NCBI GenBank assembly: GCA_007449985.2 | Contig: VIIQ02000167.1 | Location: 123,046 to 187,045, forward strand | DNA: 64,000 bases | Reading direction: 5' to 3' | Source of the DNA: Desmodesmus armatus | Taxonomy: Eukaryota; Chlorophyta; Chlorophyceae; Sphaeropleales; Scenedesmaceae | Part shown: one piece after another, positions 33,851 to 44,040 of the stretch | How the letters are laid out: the number at the start of each line of letters is the position of its first letter | Position numbering within the stretch: the first letter of the stretch is position 1 | Made by a program: the position numbers and the translations under genes | The notes under the pieces: generated by a model | What the model saw: only the letters and a program-made list of their open reading frames with translations | Database searches by the model: none | Told to the model about the DNA's origin: nothing

Positions 33851-34740
33851 AGGCCCTCACTGCCCCTCAGAAGGTTGTGATCGACCTAGGCTTTGCAGGT
33901 CTGATGACCCCTGGTGAACTGCGCAGCATGTGTCAACAGCTGAGCTACAGCTACAGCATCGCAATCAATGGAGAGAAGCAGGTGGGCCTTGTGTCTTTGT
34001 GCTGTGCGGTGGGGGCGGGGGGGGGGGTGCTGGTGGATGTGACAATGGTGGTGTGTCATAAGGGGGGAGGGGTGATCGAGGGTGCAACAAGCAGTTGGTG
34101 AGCTGCGCAGCATGTGCCAACAGCTCAGCTACAGCTACAGCATTGCAATCAATGGGGAGAAGCAGGTGGGTGCTTGTAGGGGGCGCGCGGGGGGGGGGGG
34201 GCATTGCAGCCAAGGGGGAAACTGGCGGGTCTGTCAGGGAGGGGGTGGTTGGTTGTTTTCAGCGGCGCAGGGGGTGGGGTTGGGGTTGGGGGGGTGGGGG
34301 ATGCATCTGGGCGCTGCGCAGCATGTGTCAGCAGCTGAGCTACAGCTACAGCATCGCAATCGACGGGGAGAAGCAGGTGGGTGCTGGCCCTCGAGCACAA
34401 ATCAGTGAGTTGTGCTTGTGTGACAGCAGAGGGAGTGCATGCGTACTTAGGATGTGTGTATATGTGTGTGGGCGGGGTGGGGGAAGGGGGAGGGGAGGAT
34501 GGCGGCCTGATGGAGGGTGGAGGATGTAGGTGGCTGAACTGCTGAAGGGGTAGCTGGGTGAAAACTACAGCATTGCAACATTGGCATACCCAAGTGCTGA
34601 TGGTGATGTGAAGGCGCAAACTGACTTGCATTGTCAAATTGATTTTCGTCAAACATTGTCGGCCAAAAAGACCTGGGGTCATGACAACAGTGTGGTTGAT
34701 GTGTTGACGTTTGGGGCGTCAGCCCTTTGCCTACCCTTAC

Positions 34741-34777
<37 letters not shown>

Positions 34778-37307
34778 GCTTCTCCCTCGAATGCAGCTGC
34801 ACCTTCACTTGTTGGGTGCTGGTGGTGACCTGGAGGCTGCCCTGCATCAGCAGCTGCCCAGCCACGTCAACTGGAGTGTGACCAAGAGTGAGAAGGACTA
34901 TAAGGACTTCTTCAAGGTGAGTGAGAGCAAGTGAGAGGATGAGGGCTGCGAGTGAGTGAGGTATGGAACGTGACTAAGAGTGAGAAAGACTACAAGGACT
35001 TCTTCAAGGTGAGTGGGAAGCAAGTGAGGGAGTGAGGAAGAGCAAGTGAGGAAATGAGGGCTGTGGTAAGTGCGGGATGGAGGGAGTGAAGGAATGCGGT
35101 GAGTGAGAAGGAAATCAAGGATGTCTTCAAGGTGAGTGAGAGCAAGTGAGAGAATGAGGGCTGTGAGGAATGGCGTGCGAGATCGATGTCAGTGGGTGAG
35201 TGAGTGAGTGAGTGAGTGCGCGGTTCAAGTGAGGCTTCCTGGACACATAACCACGGGGCGAGATTGACAAGGAGCAAGGACAAAGATGCTTTCCTAGCGA
35301 GTGGCCAATTGAGGGGTAGTTTATGAAGGAAAACCATGCTGTGCTTGGCTGGTGGTGATGGTCTGTGCACCCCCCCCCTTTCTCACCCCGCAAATGATGA
35401 TCATTTGCTCCGTCCATCAGCATGTATCCCCAGCCCTCTGATGGTCACCCTTCCACACACCCTCGCCCACCCACCCACCTTACTCTCCTTGCAGGATCGT
35501 CAATCTGACATTGTCTACTCCACAGCTGGCTGACTCTCCTGAGGAGCTTACTGTGATTGACCCCTCCATAATCCACGTCCTGTGCAGTTGGGTTGGCAGG
35601 AACCCCCACCATGCCCTCACTCTCTGCCCTTTGGTGCCATCACAAACCTTAGCCCCTTCCCCCCGTGCGTACACCCCCGCAGGATCGCAAGTCTGATCTG
35701 GTCTACCTCACAGCAGACTCTCCTGATGAGCTTTCAGTCATTGATCCAAGCAAGATCTACATCTTGGGTGGTCTGGTTGACAGGAACAGGCACAAGGGCA
35801 TCTAATAAACAACCCCTACCTACCCACCTCTCTGCTGGTAGCCCCCCCCCCAATCACACTGCACCCCCCCCCACCCACCCACCCACCCACACACACTCCC
35901 TCCCCCCCCCCCCTCATGCAGGACCGTCAGTCTGATCTAGTGTATCTGACCGCTGACTCCCCTGAAGAGTTGAGTGTGATTGATCCAAGCAAGAGTGTTA
36001 TGATCCAAGCAAGATCCTGGGTGGTCAGGTGAATGTACCCCTCCCCTCCACGTACCCCCGCCCTCCAATCACACTCCAACACTCCCCCCCCCCCCACACC
36101 CTCTCTCCCCCCTCTTCTTCGCAGGACCGTCAGTCTGATCTGGTCTACCTCACCGCAGACTTGCCTGATGAGCTAAGTGTCATTGACCCTTCCAAGATCT
36201 ACATCCTTGGCGGCCTGGGAAATATTACCCCCCCCCCCCGCCCCAACAAGTCGCACTCTAACCGACCAGCCCCCCCCCCCTTGCTTCTTCCCCTCCTTTG
36301 CAGGACCGTCAGTCAGACCTAGTGTATTTGACAGCAGACTCTCCTGATGAGTTGAGTGTGATTGACCCCTCCAAGATCTACATCCTGGGCGGTCTGGTTG
36401 ACAGGAACAGGCACAAGGGCATCTGCTACAAGAGGGCCACAGAGGCGGGGGTGGCAACAGCACGGCTGCCCATCACGCAACACATCAAGCTGCACACAAG
36501 CGCGGTGAGTTTTTTTATACTTTGCGGGGCGGGGGGGGGGCTTTTCTTGGTGGGGCGGGACGGGGGGCGGGACGGGGGGCGGGGGGGGGGGGGGGGGTAG
36601 GGAGGGGTGGGTGTGGGAGGGGTGGCCACGGCCCGGCTGCCCATGACACAGCACATGAAGCTGCAGACAAGCGCGGTGAGTAGAGTTTGTTTGTATGAGG
36701 GGGGGTAGGTGAGTGCTTTTCTGGGGGGGGGGGCGCTGGGCAGAGGCGGGGGTGGCCACGGCACGGCTGCCCATCACGCAACACATGAAGCTGCACACAA
36801 GCGCGGTGAGTCATCGTGGCGGGGGAAGGAGAAGGTGTGTGCTGCATGTGTAAGATACCTGGACTGAAAGGGGTGTTTTGTGCATGGGGCGGGGGGGGGG
36901 GGGGGGGGGAGGGGGAGAGGGCCCTCAGGAGGCCTCTCAGCGGGCTGTAAAAACCGCAGCACAAGAATGTCTGTGCTATTGGGTCGGGGTGGCGGTGGTG
37001 AGATGTGTGTGGGGGGGGGGGGCAACAGCAGGAAAGAGCATGTGCGTGGGTGTGTGTTTTGGAGGGAAGGGGGGGGGGGGGGACAGGTAGCATCACCCAG
37101 CACCTGCAGCTGCACCCCAGCATGTTGAGGAGAGGGTCTCAGCAAAATGCCGGTCTGACTGACACTCTTGCTCTCTCTTGCTGTCTGCATTTCTGTGCTT
37201 TTGCAATGTAATGACAGGTGATTACTGTGAATCAGGTGGTAGACATTCTGTCCCGCCTTCAAGTTACACCAGACTGGCCATCTGTGCTAGAGGCAGTGCT
37301 TCCAGGA

Positions 37308-37345
<38 letters not shown>

Positions 37346-37887
37346 TCTCGTACTGTGTTTCGTTGCTTGGTACATTCTGACCCTTCTGTCTCGCTATTAT
37401 GTTGACGTCATGTCATGCCCCCCCCCCCCTCGCCGCGCACTCAGGTGATCACTGTGAACCAGGTGGTGGACATCCTGTCCCGCCTGCAAGTCACACCGAC
37501 TGGCCGCCAGTGCTAGAGGCAGTGCTGCCGGGACGCTGCTGCTGCTGCTGCTGCTGCTGCCATCTCGTACTGTGTTACCCTGATTGCTGCTTTTGACCCT
37601 TTTGTCCCGCTGTTGCCTTGCTGTCCTGCCTTGCTTTGTGCTGTGCTCCCCCCCCCCCTCCCGCAGGTGATCACTGTGAATCAGGTGGTGGACATCCTGT
37701 CGCGCCTACAAGTCACGCCAGACTGGCCCTCAGTGTTGGAGGCGGTGCTGCCGGGACGCAAGCGGGCAGACGGACAGCAGCAGCAGCAGGGCAGCAGCAG
37801 CAAGGAGCAGTCACCGGCACCAGCAGCACAGCAGCAGCAGCAGCAGGCGTCACCAGCGGCAGCAGCAGCAGGGGGTCAGGAGAGTGG

Positions 37888-37919
<32 letters not shown>

Positions 37920-38080
37920 TGAAACAGGAGGGTGACGCAGATGCAGCAGCAGCTGCATCAGCAGATGCGACAGGAGACCACGCAGCAGCAACAACAGCAG
38001 CAGCAGCAGCGAAGCAGGAGAGTGCGGCCGATGCAGGGCTGCAGGCAGCAGGCAGCGCTGAGAAGCAGGAAGAACCCTAG
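32176..38080 (+). CDS. TRM10: tRNA (guanine-9-N1)-methyltransferase, TRM10 type
   Basis: SPOUT-fold enzyme that methylates N1 of purine 9 in tRNA using S-adenosylmethionine. Start ATG 32176 opens a Gln-rich leader with [13 protein letters not shown], typical of the basic helical N-terminus. Exons: 32176-32291; from 32497; 33299-33351; 33853-33981 ([31 protein letters not shown]); 34795-34916; 36304-36506 ([36 protein letters not shown]); 37669-38080 ([25 protein letters not shown]). DRNRHKG and the [10 protein letters not shown] motifs are family hallmarks. A long Gln/Ala-rich tail closes at TAG 38078-38080. The segment coding [20 protein letters not shown] exists in three copies, and each carries a frame break, so the true N-terminal exon is uncertain. 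Confidence 0.88.
32513..33094 (+). repeat. Three copies of the TRM10 helical exon
   Basis: Copies at about 32513-32638, 32775-32885 and 33028-33094 all end in AGCAAAAG or AACAAAAG before GTG and a G-run. The first is one base short and the second one base long around AAGCAG(A)n; the third has an in-frame TAA in its main frame. Confidence 0.85.
33853..34376 (+). repeat. TRM10 exon with two donor-half copies
   Basis: The intact exon 33853-33981 is followed by copies at about 34096-34167 and 34312-34376, each coding [17 protein letters not shown] and closing with GAGAAGCAG before GTGGG. Both follow G-rich sequence. Confidence 0.92.
34795..35132 (+). repeat. TRM10 exon with two donor-half copies
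   Basis: The intact exon 34795-34916 ends [16 protein letters not shown] before GTGAGT. Copies of this end appear at about 34965-35008 and 35100-35131, both closing with TTCAAG before GTGAGT. Confidence 0.9.
35494..36506 (+). repeat. Four acceptor-half copies before the catalytic TRM10 exon
   Basis: Copies starting near 35495, 35683, 35922 and 36126 begin GACCGTCAGTCTGA or similar after a GCAG acceptor and a C-rich stretch, and stop or decay around ATCCTTGGCGG. The intact exon 36304-36506 follows and alone carries [15 protein letters not shown]. Confidence 0.93.
36615..36807 (+). repeat. Two donor-half copies after the catalytic TRM10 exon
   Basis: Segments coding [18 protein letters not shown] (about 36622-36675) and [18 protein letters not shown] (about 36752-36807) repeat the end of exon 36304-36506 and again precede GTGAGT. 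Both lie behind G-runs. Confidence 0.93.
37218..37783 (+). repeat. Two acceptor-half copies of the last TRM10 exon
   Basis: Copies at 37218 and 37445 code [18 protein letters not shown] after an acceptor and end in a CTG microsatellite. The intact last exon starts at 37669. The second copy lacks one base in the CAGACTGGCC segment. Confidence 0.92.
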
Positions 38081-38395
38081 GGCTCAGTAAGCTTGTGTGG
38101 GACCAGCAGAGGGCATCCCGAGAGTACAGACACAGTAACAGTTGCAGGAGTGTAGGTCAGTTGAGTTCTGCTCAGGCATAGGCTTGATCAGGCCAAGGGG
38201 TGTGTGTGAGGGGGGGGGGGGGGGGGCATGCACAGGCATATGTAGGACGCAGGTAGGCATACAGGAATCGGTAGGCTTTAGGTAGGAGCAGTGCAACAGC
38301 GCAGGGGTTTTGTCCGCATTGTTTGGCGTGGGTATCGTGGCTGAAGTGCAGGGTTGATGTGGTTATCTTGTGGGAGTGGCTGCAGGTCTGGGGAA

Positions 38396-38400
38396 TGTAA
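38396..38400 (+). terminator. TGTAA polyadenylation signal of TRM10
   Basis: TGTAA lies 316 bases after the TRM10 stop codon; no closer TGTAA was noticed. Confidence 0.5.
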
Positions 38401-39330
38401 TGTTTTCGAACTGAAGTGGTTGCAGCACGCAGAGATGGATCAATTGGCTTATGATGTACCAGCGCTGCTCTATTTGCAGAGTGGGGGTGTGGCAGCTTTC
38501 TGTTCTCCCCATGTTGCTTGCTGCTGTGCACCTGCTGTGACACGCTTGGGTGGTTTTGGCTGTGGTACGAGGTGACTGCCCTACAACACCAGTGCTGTTG
38601 CTGTTGCAAGTGCCTGTCTCGAGGGTTGGTGGGCAGGTGTAACATGCCAGTTGCTGTATGTACATGCACGGATGCAGATGCAAGGCTGGGGCAGGACAAA
38701 GAATGAAGAGAACTTGTGCTGACTGGGTGTACTACACCCAGTAGCTAGTAGCTGGCTGATGCTGTGCAGCCTAAAAGCATCACTGCGGCACAGTTAATCT
38801 GAGACCTCACACATACCCCTCTGGGCATGAAACTGTTGGTCTGCGAGCTGTGAACATCAGGAATCAGATACGTGTTTCTAGACGGTTGCTGCCCCTAACA
38901 GTCAATCACCGCCAAAAGCCAGTTGCATGCTCTGCCACACACCAGACTGATCAGGAAAGATAGCCAAATTTCTTACTCAGTCTTGTCACTCAAACCCCTT
39001 GAGTGCTCAAAGCACAACTTCAAATCAGTTCAAATCAGTTCAAAGTGACAAACATTACAAAGGCTCATACACCTCCACCATGGCGGGCTTGACAGCATTA
39101 GGGCAGGGACCCCTCCTCAGCTCCTTGCAGATTTGCTGCACATGGCAGCAGCATACACCCTTAGACCTGCTGCCGGCCTGCATTCTAAGCTTATCAGCCT
39201 ATCAGGCAGCAGCCGTCGCTGTGACTGTTACATGGTGCAGGATGTGCCTGAACACACCATAAGCAACCAACATAGCTCATGGGGGTACAAGTACAACAGT
39301 ATATCCTAATACCTCATGGAAAAACAAGTG
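38401..39330. other. Intergenic spacer, no gene seen
   Basis: About 930 bases between TRM10 and the satellite-like region. It has no splice-bounded coding segment or RNA gene that I could recognise. Confidence 0.5.
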
Positions 39331-39337
39331 TTACACC

Positions 39338-40760
39338 GTGATCAAGCAGCTACACTGCAAACGGACGGCAGGAACGAAGGGGTGCAGCGGAGCCCTCATG
39401 ATGAAGCCAGCCAACATCATCAGAACACAGTGCACCACAGTGCATAGTGATGCTAGCACAACATCAATAGCCATGCCTTGTAAGCTGCAGCCGCCTGCAG
39501 GCAACACTCGACGGCATCATGATGCATGCATTAGTGTGCTAGGCCATCTGCCTCAGCAGCATAACTCCAAAGGAACCAGCAGCCTGCTGAGCTCTGCGTG
39601 AATTGCAACGAACGTACCAGCCATAACCTCACAGCACACATCAAACCCCATCATCAGTGCCGCCAGCACAGCCCCTCATGCTGGCACCATGCTACATCAT
39701 CAAACCACAGTGCAGGAGTGATCCTAGCACGATGTTACTAGAGATGACTCGGACCTGGCAACCACAGCTGCCTGCAGGCAACATGTACGGCATAAGGACA
39801 CATGCATGGTGTGTTGAGCCATCTGTCTCAGCGGCAGTAAACAGAAGAAATGGCGCCATCAGCACACTCCCTTATGCTGACACCATGCAACCACAGTGCA
39901 GGAGTGATGCCAGCACAATGTCACTAGTGATGATCCGGCAACCACAGCTGCCTGCAGGCAAGATCTACAGCATAAAGACACAGGCATGGTGTGCTGAGCC
40001 AACACTCTCAGCGGCAAAGACAAGAACAAACCAGCAGCTTTGCAGGAACTGCGGAGATCAAACCAGCAGCCATACCCTCACAACACACATCAAAATCATT
40101 GACGCCACCAGCACGATCCCACGATTGTGCTTGCAAGCTCCCACCATGCAACAACATCAAACCACAGTACAGGAGTGCTCCTAGCACGATGTCACTACAG
40201 ATGATCGGACTGGCAACCTCAGCTGCCTGCAGGCCACATGTACGGCATAAGGACACATGCATGGCGTGCTGAGCCATCTGTCTCAGCAGCAGTAGACAAG
40301 AAGAAATGGCACCATCAGCACACTCCCGTATGCTGTCACCATGCAACCACAGTGAAGGAGTGATGCCAGCACGATGTCACTAGTGATGATCCGGCAACCA
40401 AAGCTGCCTGCAGGCAATTTCTACTGCACAGGACATATGCATGGTGTGCTGAGCCAACAGTCTCAGCAGAACAACACAAGAAGAAACCAGCAACCTGCTG
40501 AGCTTTGCAACAACCGCAGCAGCCAGACCCTCACAGCACACATCACCCCCATCATCAGCGCCACCAGCACAATCCCTCATGCGCCATGCAACATCATCAC
40601 ACCACCATGCAGTATCATCAAACCGCAGTGCGGGTGTGATGCCAGCACAAAGTCACTAAAGATGACATGGCGAACACAGCTGCCTGCAGGAAAGATCTGC
40701 GGCATAAGGACACGAGAATGGTGTGCTGAGCAGCAAAACTGCATCAGCGGCGCCACCAGC
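39338..40760. repeat. Diverged tandem repeat, about six units
   Basis: Units of roughly 200-250 bp share CCACAGCTGCCTGCAGGCAA, a GGCATAAGGACAC segment, GGTGTGCTGAGCCA and a CATGCAACCACAGTGCAGGAG segment, in the same order and orientation. Long open frames in this block run through the repeat and have no protein family signature. It may be a decayed mobile element; no terminal repeats were seen. Confidence 0.75.
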
Positions 40761-41457
40761 ACAATCCCTCGTGCTGACACCAAGGCTTGTGCAACCCACA
40801 ACATCCCGCACAGTTCACGACACTACTGTTCAGTCCTGCGACAGGCTGCAAAACGCATGTGCCGGCGTGTGCTGTCGCACATCACTCAGCCATACAACAG
40901 CTATGCAAACACGCCGTATCACCATGCCCAAAGCACAACATGGTCAATAGCCTGCAGGTTCTACTTCACCATGTGGCAACAGCACCTGCTGCATTGCTAC
41001 ATGCAGCGGCCGCAATTCTGCCTCTGTTTCCTGCAACCAAACCACCCCAGCATCCCAGCGCAGACTGCAGGAAACCTGCACCCGGTTGTTCCTACCAGCC
41101 TTACACTGCTGCATCACCTCCCCATAGTGGTGGTACTGCAGGGAACAGCTGGTTGTAGGCTTCTGCAGCGCAGCGCTCCAGCAGTTGCTGCCACACAGGG
41201 GCATCTCCATCCTGCGACACCGCACAGCAAACAGGACTCAGCACTGCCCACAGAAGATTGTCAACTGCCATGTTAGCACTACCAAGGCGGGACGATATCT
41301 GTGCTGACCTGTGCTGAGACCCAATCAGCACTTGATTGCAGTACCTCACTACTGACATGACTCAAACCAGTCTGTTGTTGGCAAGGGGCAATTGGCGATG
41401 CGTGCTATGCTCTGGTTGTTCTACGGTGGTTGTGCTAGCATGTGCAGACCTCACACA
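40761..41457. other. Spacer and probable 3' region of the F-box gene
   Basis: Non-repetitive sequence with no supported gene. TTACA at 41101-41105 reads TGTAA on the minus strand, 353 bases past the F-box gene stop, and is a candidate poly(A) signal. Confidence 0.4.
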
Positions 41458-43062
41458 TCAGGCTGCCAACATTTGAAAACGGCAGAAATTGGCCCTTACC
41501 CAACTCTCATTCGAAAGGCATACCTGTGCAGTGCTGCAGCACTCGAAGCTCTCCAGATGGTTCTGCTCCACCCGTACAAATGTCAGCGCTGCAAGGCTGG
41601 CGAGTGGAAGCAGTGCAGCAGCGCTGAACCCCGGGCTCTCTATTACCTCGAGCTCCTGAAGTTGTGTCGCAGCTGCCAGGCCCCTCACGGACTCAGCAAA
41701 GCTGTCAGGGTCACTGGAATTGAAACTGACGTGCAAGCTTGTCAACGCTGTGAGCTTGCACAGCTCCGACACATGCAGCCCAGGCTGCAGGGACAGGGTG
41801 TCCACACGTGACAAGCTGGGACAGCAGCTGACCAGCCTAGACAGGCCTGCTGCATCCCATGTTGAGGAATCGACAAAGGATCGCCCCCACAAGGACAGGC
41901 GCGTGAGATGCGATAACCGATGTATTGTGGGCAACACGTGTGGCATGATGCTTAAAGGCATGCCGTCAGTGATGAGTGCAAGCTCCACCAGATTGCTGCT
42001 GGCTGTGAGAGCCGAGTATGCAGGACCAGCATTGGATGGCCAATTAAAATCGTTACTTTCCACTGACAGCGAAGTCAGCTGCTGCAGCTGGGCGATGCGA
42101 GACAAGAACGAGCCAGGCCCCTCAGCGGGACCCTCAACAGGACCACAAACGTCCAGCCTCTGCAACTCTGTGGGCAGCAAAGACAGCAGCCCTGCCTCCA
42201 CTGGCAACCTCAGTACAAGCATCCTGAGGGAGTCAGGCAACACTAGGCCAGGGAAGCTGCTAGGGCCCACTGGCTCCACTGGCTTCCTCAACGAGAGCAT
42301 TTTGAGGGTGTCGTGCAACTCTAAGTCCCAGACACTGCTGGGGCCCACTGCACCATCAACAATAACTGACAAGTGCAGCTCTTGCAGCCTGGTCAGTGCT
42401 CCCAGCTGCAACAGGTTGTCTCCAGTCAAGCTGAAGACGTGGAGGTATGTAAGGTGTGGCATGCGTGGTAGCGTGGCAAGAGACAAGCCAGCGATCTGGC
42501 CCGGAAACATACCAAGGTGCAAGTGCTGCAACTTGACCAGGCCCGACAAGCTGTCCAACACAGCACCTTCAACGGCGTCGATGAAAAAGCAGTTCAGCGG
42601 GAGGTAGGTCAGGCTGGTGTTCGCCTGCAGCACCCCTGGGCGGCCATTAAATGCTCCCAGCTGCACGCTGCCACCCCCTTTCAGCTGTAGCTCAACCAGC
42701 TTCGGGCAGGGACCCCACAAAAGATCCGTGTCATCATACAGGTCTAAACATGTGACGTGTTCCCCGTTTTTGGACATCCAGGAATTTGTAGGCACCCGGA
42801 AGATCTCCTGTGTGGCTGCTGCAGCTGTCGCATGGAGCCTGTTGCTGACCAAGCTGCAGCTGCCCAGCCGGTCTTCATCTGGCAGAAGCTTGAGTATCAT
42901 CACAAGAACAGGATCTGGCAAGGACAACAGGCTCACGGGAGATTCTTCTGGCACGGACGACATGTCAGACAATCGGCTATTGGCTGACACTGATCGGAAA
43001 GCAGTGTGTTGGCGATCAAAAAAGTGGTATTCATGGCCGGCGGAGCGCTTCTTAAGGGGCAT
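41458..43062 (-). CDS. F-box/leucine-rich-repeat protein
   Basis: Uninterrupted 534-residue frame, in contrast with its intron-rich neighbours. Residues about 44-88 form an F-box (LLSLPDPVLVMILKLLPDEDRL ending SLVS), expected to bind SKP1 in an SCF ubiquitin ligase. From about residue 95 to 500 there are leucine-rich repeats of plant/algal type, for example LVKLQHLHLGMF, LTRLQELHLSV and LTALTSLHVSF. The substrate is unknown. Such single-exon F-box/LRR genes form large families in chlorophycean algae, so a gene symbol cannot be given. It is transcribed away from the cyclophilin gene. The long frame on the opposite strand at 41720-42607 is a shadow. Confidence 0.85.
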   Translation of the reverse strand: MPLKKRSAGHEYHFFDRQHTAFRSVSANSRLSDMSSVPEESPVSLLSLPDPVLVMILKLLPDEDRLGSCSLVSNRLHATAAAATQEIFRVPTNSWMSKNGEHVTCLDLYDDTDLLWGPCPKLVELQLKGGGSVQLGAFNGRPGVLQANTSLTYLPLNCFFIDAVEGAVLDSLSGLVKLQHLHLGMFPGQIAGLSLATLPRMPHLTYLHVFSLTGDNLLQLGALTRLQELHLSVIVDGAVGPSSVWDLELHDTLKMLSLRKPVEPVGPSSFPGLVLPDSLRMLVLRLPVEAGLLSLLPTELQRLDVCGPVEGPAEGPGSFLSRIAQLQQLTSLSVESNDFNWPSNAGPAYSALTASSNLVELALITDGMPLSIMPHVLPTIHRLSHLTRLSLWGRSFVDSSTWDAAGLSRLVSCCPSLSRVDTLSLQPGLHVSELCKLTALTSLHVSFNSSDPDSFAESVRGLAAATQLQELEVIESPGFSAAALLPLASLAALTFVRVEQNHLESFECCSTAQVCLSNESWVRANFCRFQMLAA

Positions 43063-44040
43063 GTGCAGTCATGTCTTAGCTGGAACCTGATCAAGCAACC
43101 ATGATTACGAGAGCTGCCTGGCGGGAAGGGACGACTGTATGTCTGACATTGCTGAAAGGCGTGATCCTCGTTGGTACCTTACATATGACACAGGATGACA
43201 GCCCGTGGCTGCCAGCCACCATCCATGTGCAACCCCTGGGGCTGCAGTGCACACCTGAACAGCGAACAAGCGTCTGCAGCCTGCACAACGCACAGCAGGG
43301 AAACAAACCAGAGTCACGGCACCACCCTTCTCATAACACCCGGGTACTGTACAAGCAGGAGTGTGTAGTAAAACCCTTCCTGAGCTAAGCTTAGAGTGGA
43401 GTTTTTTGGTACCTGCCACATTGGTAACAACCACAGGGACTTCTTTTACACAGAGGCAGACAGTGGTAGAATCCATGCTAGAATTCATGCTGGGATCCAG
43501 CTTAAGTAAGCTCAGTAAGGTCAGGGATTTGTTGAAAGTGACACACCCCCTTTTTTCACCAGGCTCCCCGACAGGCCCTACCCCCTGGGGCACTGCCTGG
43601 AGGCCCTACTTCCCTGCTGCTCATACCCATATCAGACCAGGTGCTGTTAGTATCTGGGCCGCTCCGGCACGCCCAACACTGCTGGCAGGCAGGCAGACCA
43701 TGTCGGCACATTCCCTGAGGGGTTGGGTGGGGTGGCCACCCCACCCCATGGGGTGGGAGGCAGACAGGTGCCGTCCGTTTGGCTATTCTGTCAGCGTTGC
43801 AAGCTTACTATGCAGCAAACAGAACAAAGATTTTGCAAGCACGTCGTCTTCTGTACGTGCTGGCCGATACAGTCAACCTTGGGGTTCAAGAAAGCGCGGT
43901 TCAAGGCACAAAACTGCGGGGGAAAAGCATGAAACTGCCTGAGACTCTTCCTTCGCCCTCGCACACATCTCTCGTCGCTATCTACGTATCTGCTGTCAGA
44001 TCACCCCGGAGGCTTCTCCTCTACTCACCAACACAGCAAG
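43063..44040. promoter_or_regulatory. Shared divergent upstream region
   Basis: The F-box gene and the cyclophilin gene diverge from this 978-base region, which should carry both promoters. An 18-base perfect palindrome (GTGGGGTGGCCACCCCAC) lies at about 43727-43744. The last 100 bases are C/T-rich and end CAAG before the cyclophilin ATG. No clear TATA box was found. Confidence 0.5.

Noticed and set aside
40374..41276. 300-codon plus-strand frame
   Set aside because: It runs through the tandem repeat and has no family signature; composition follows the repeat.
41720..42607. 295-codon frame opposite the F-box gene
   Set aside because: Shadow of the leucine-rich coding sequence on the minus strand.
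43105..43593. 162-codon minus-strand frame upstream of the F-box gene
   Set aside because: No recognisable domain; it covers the expected divergent promoter region.
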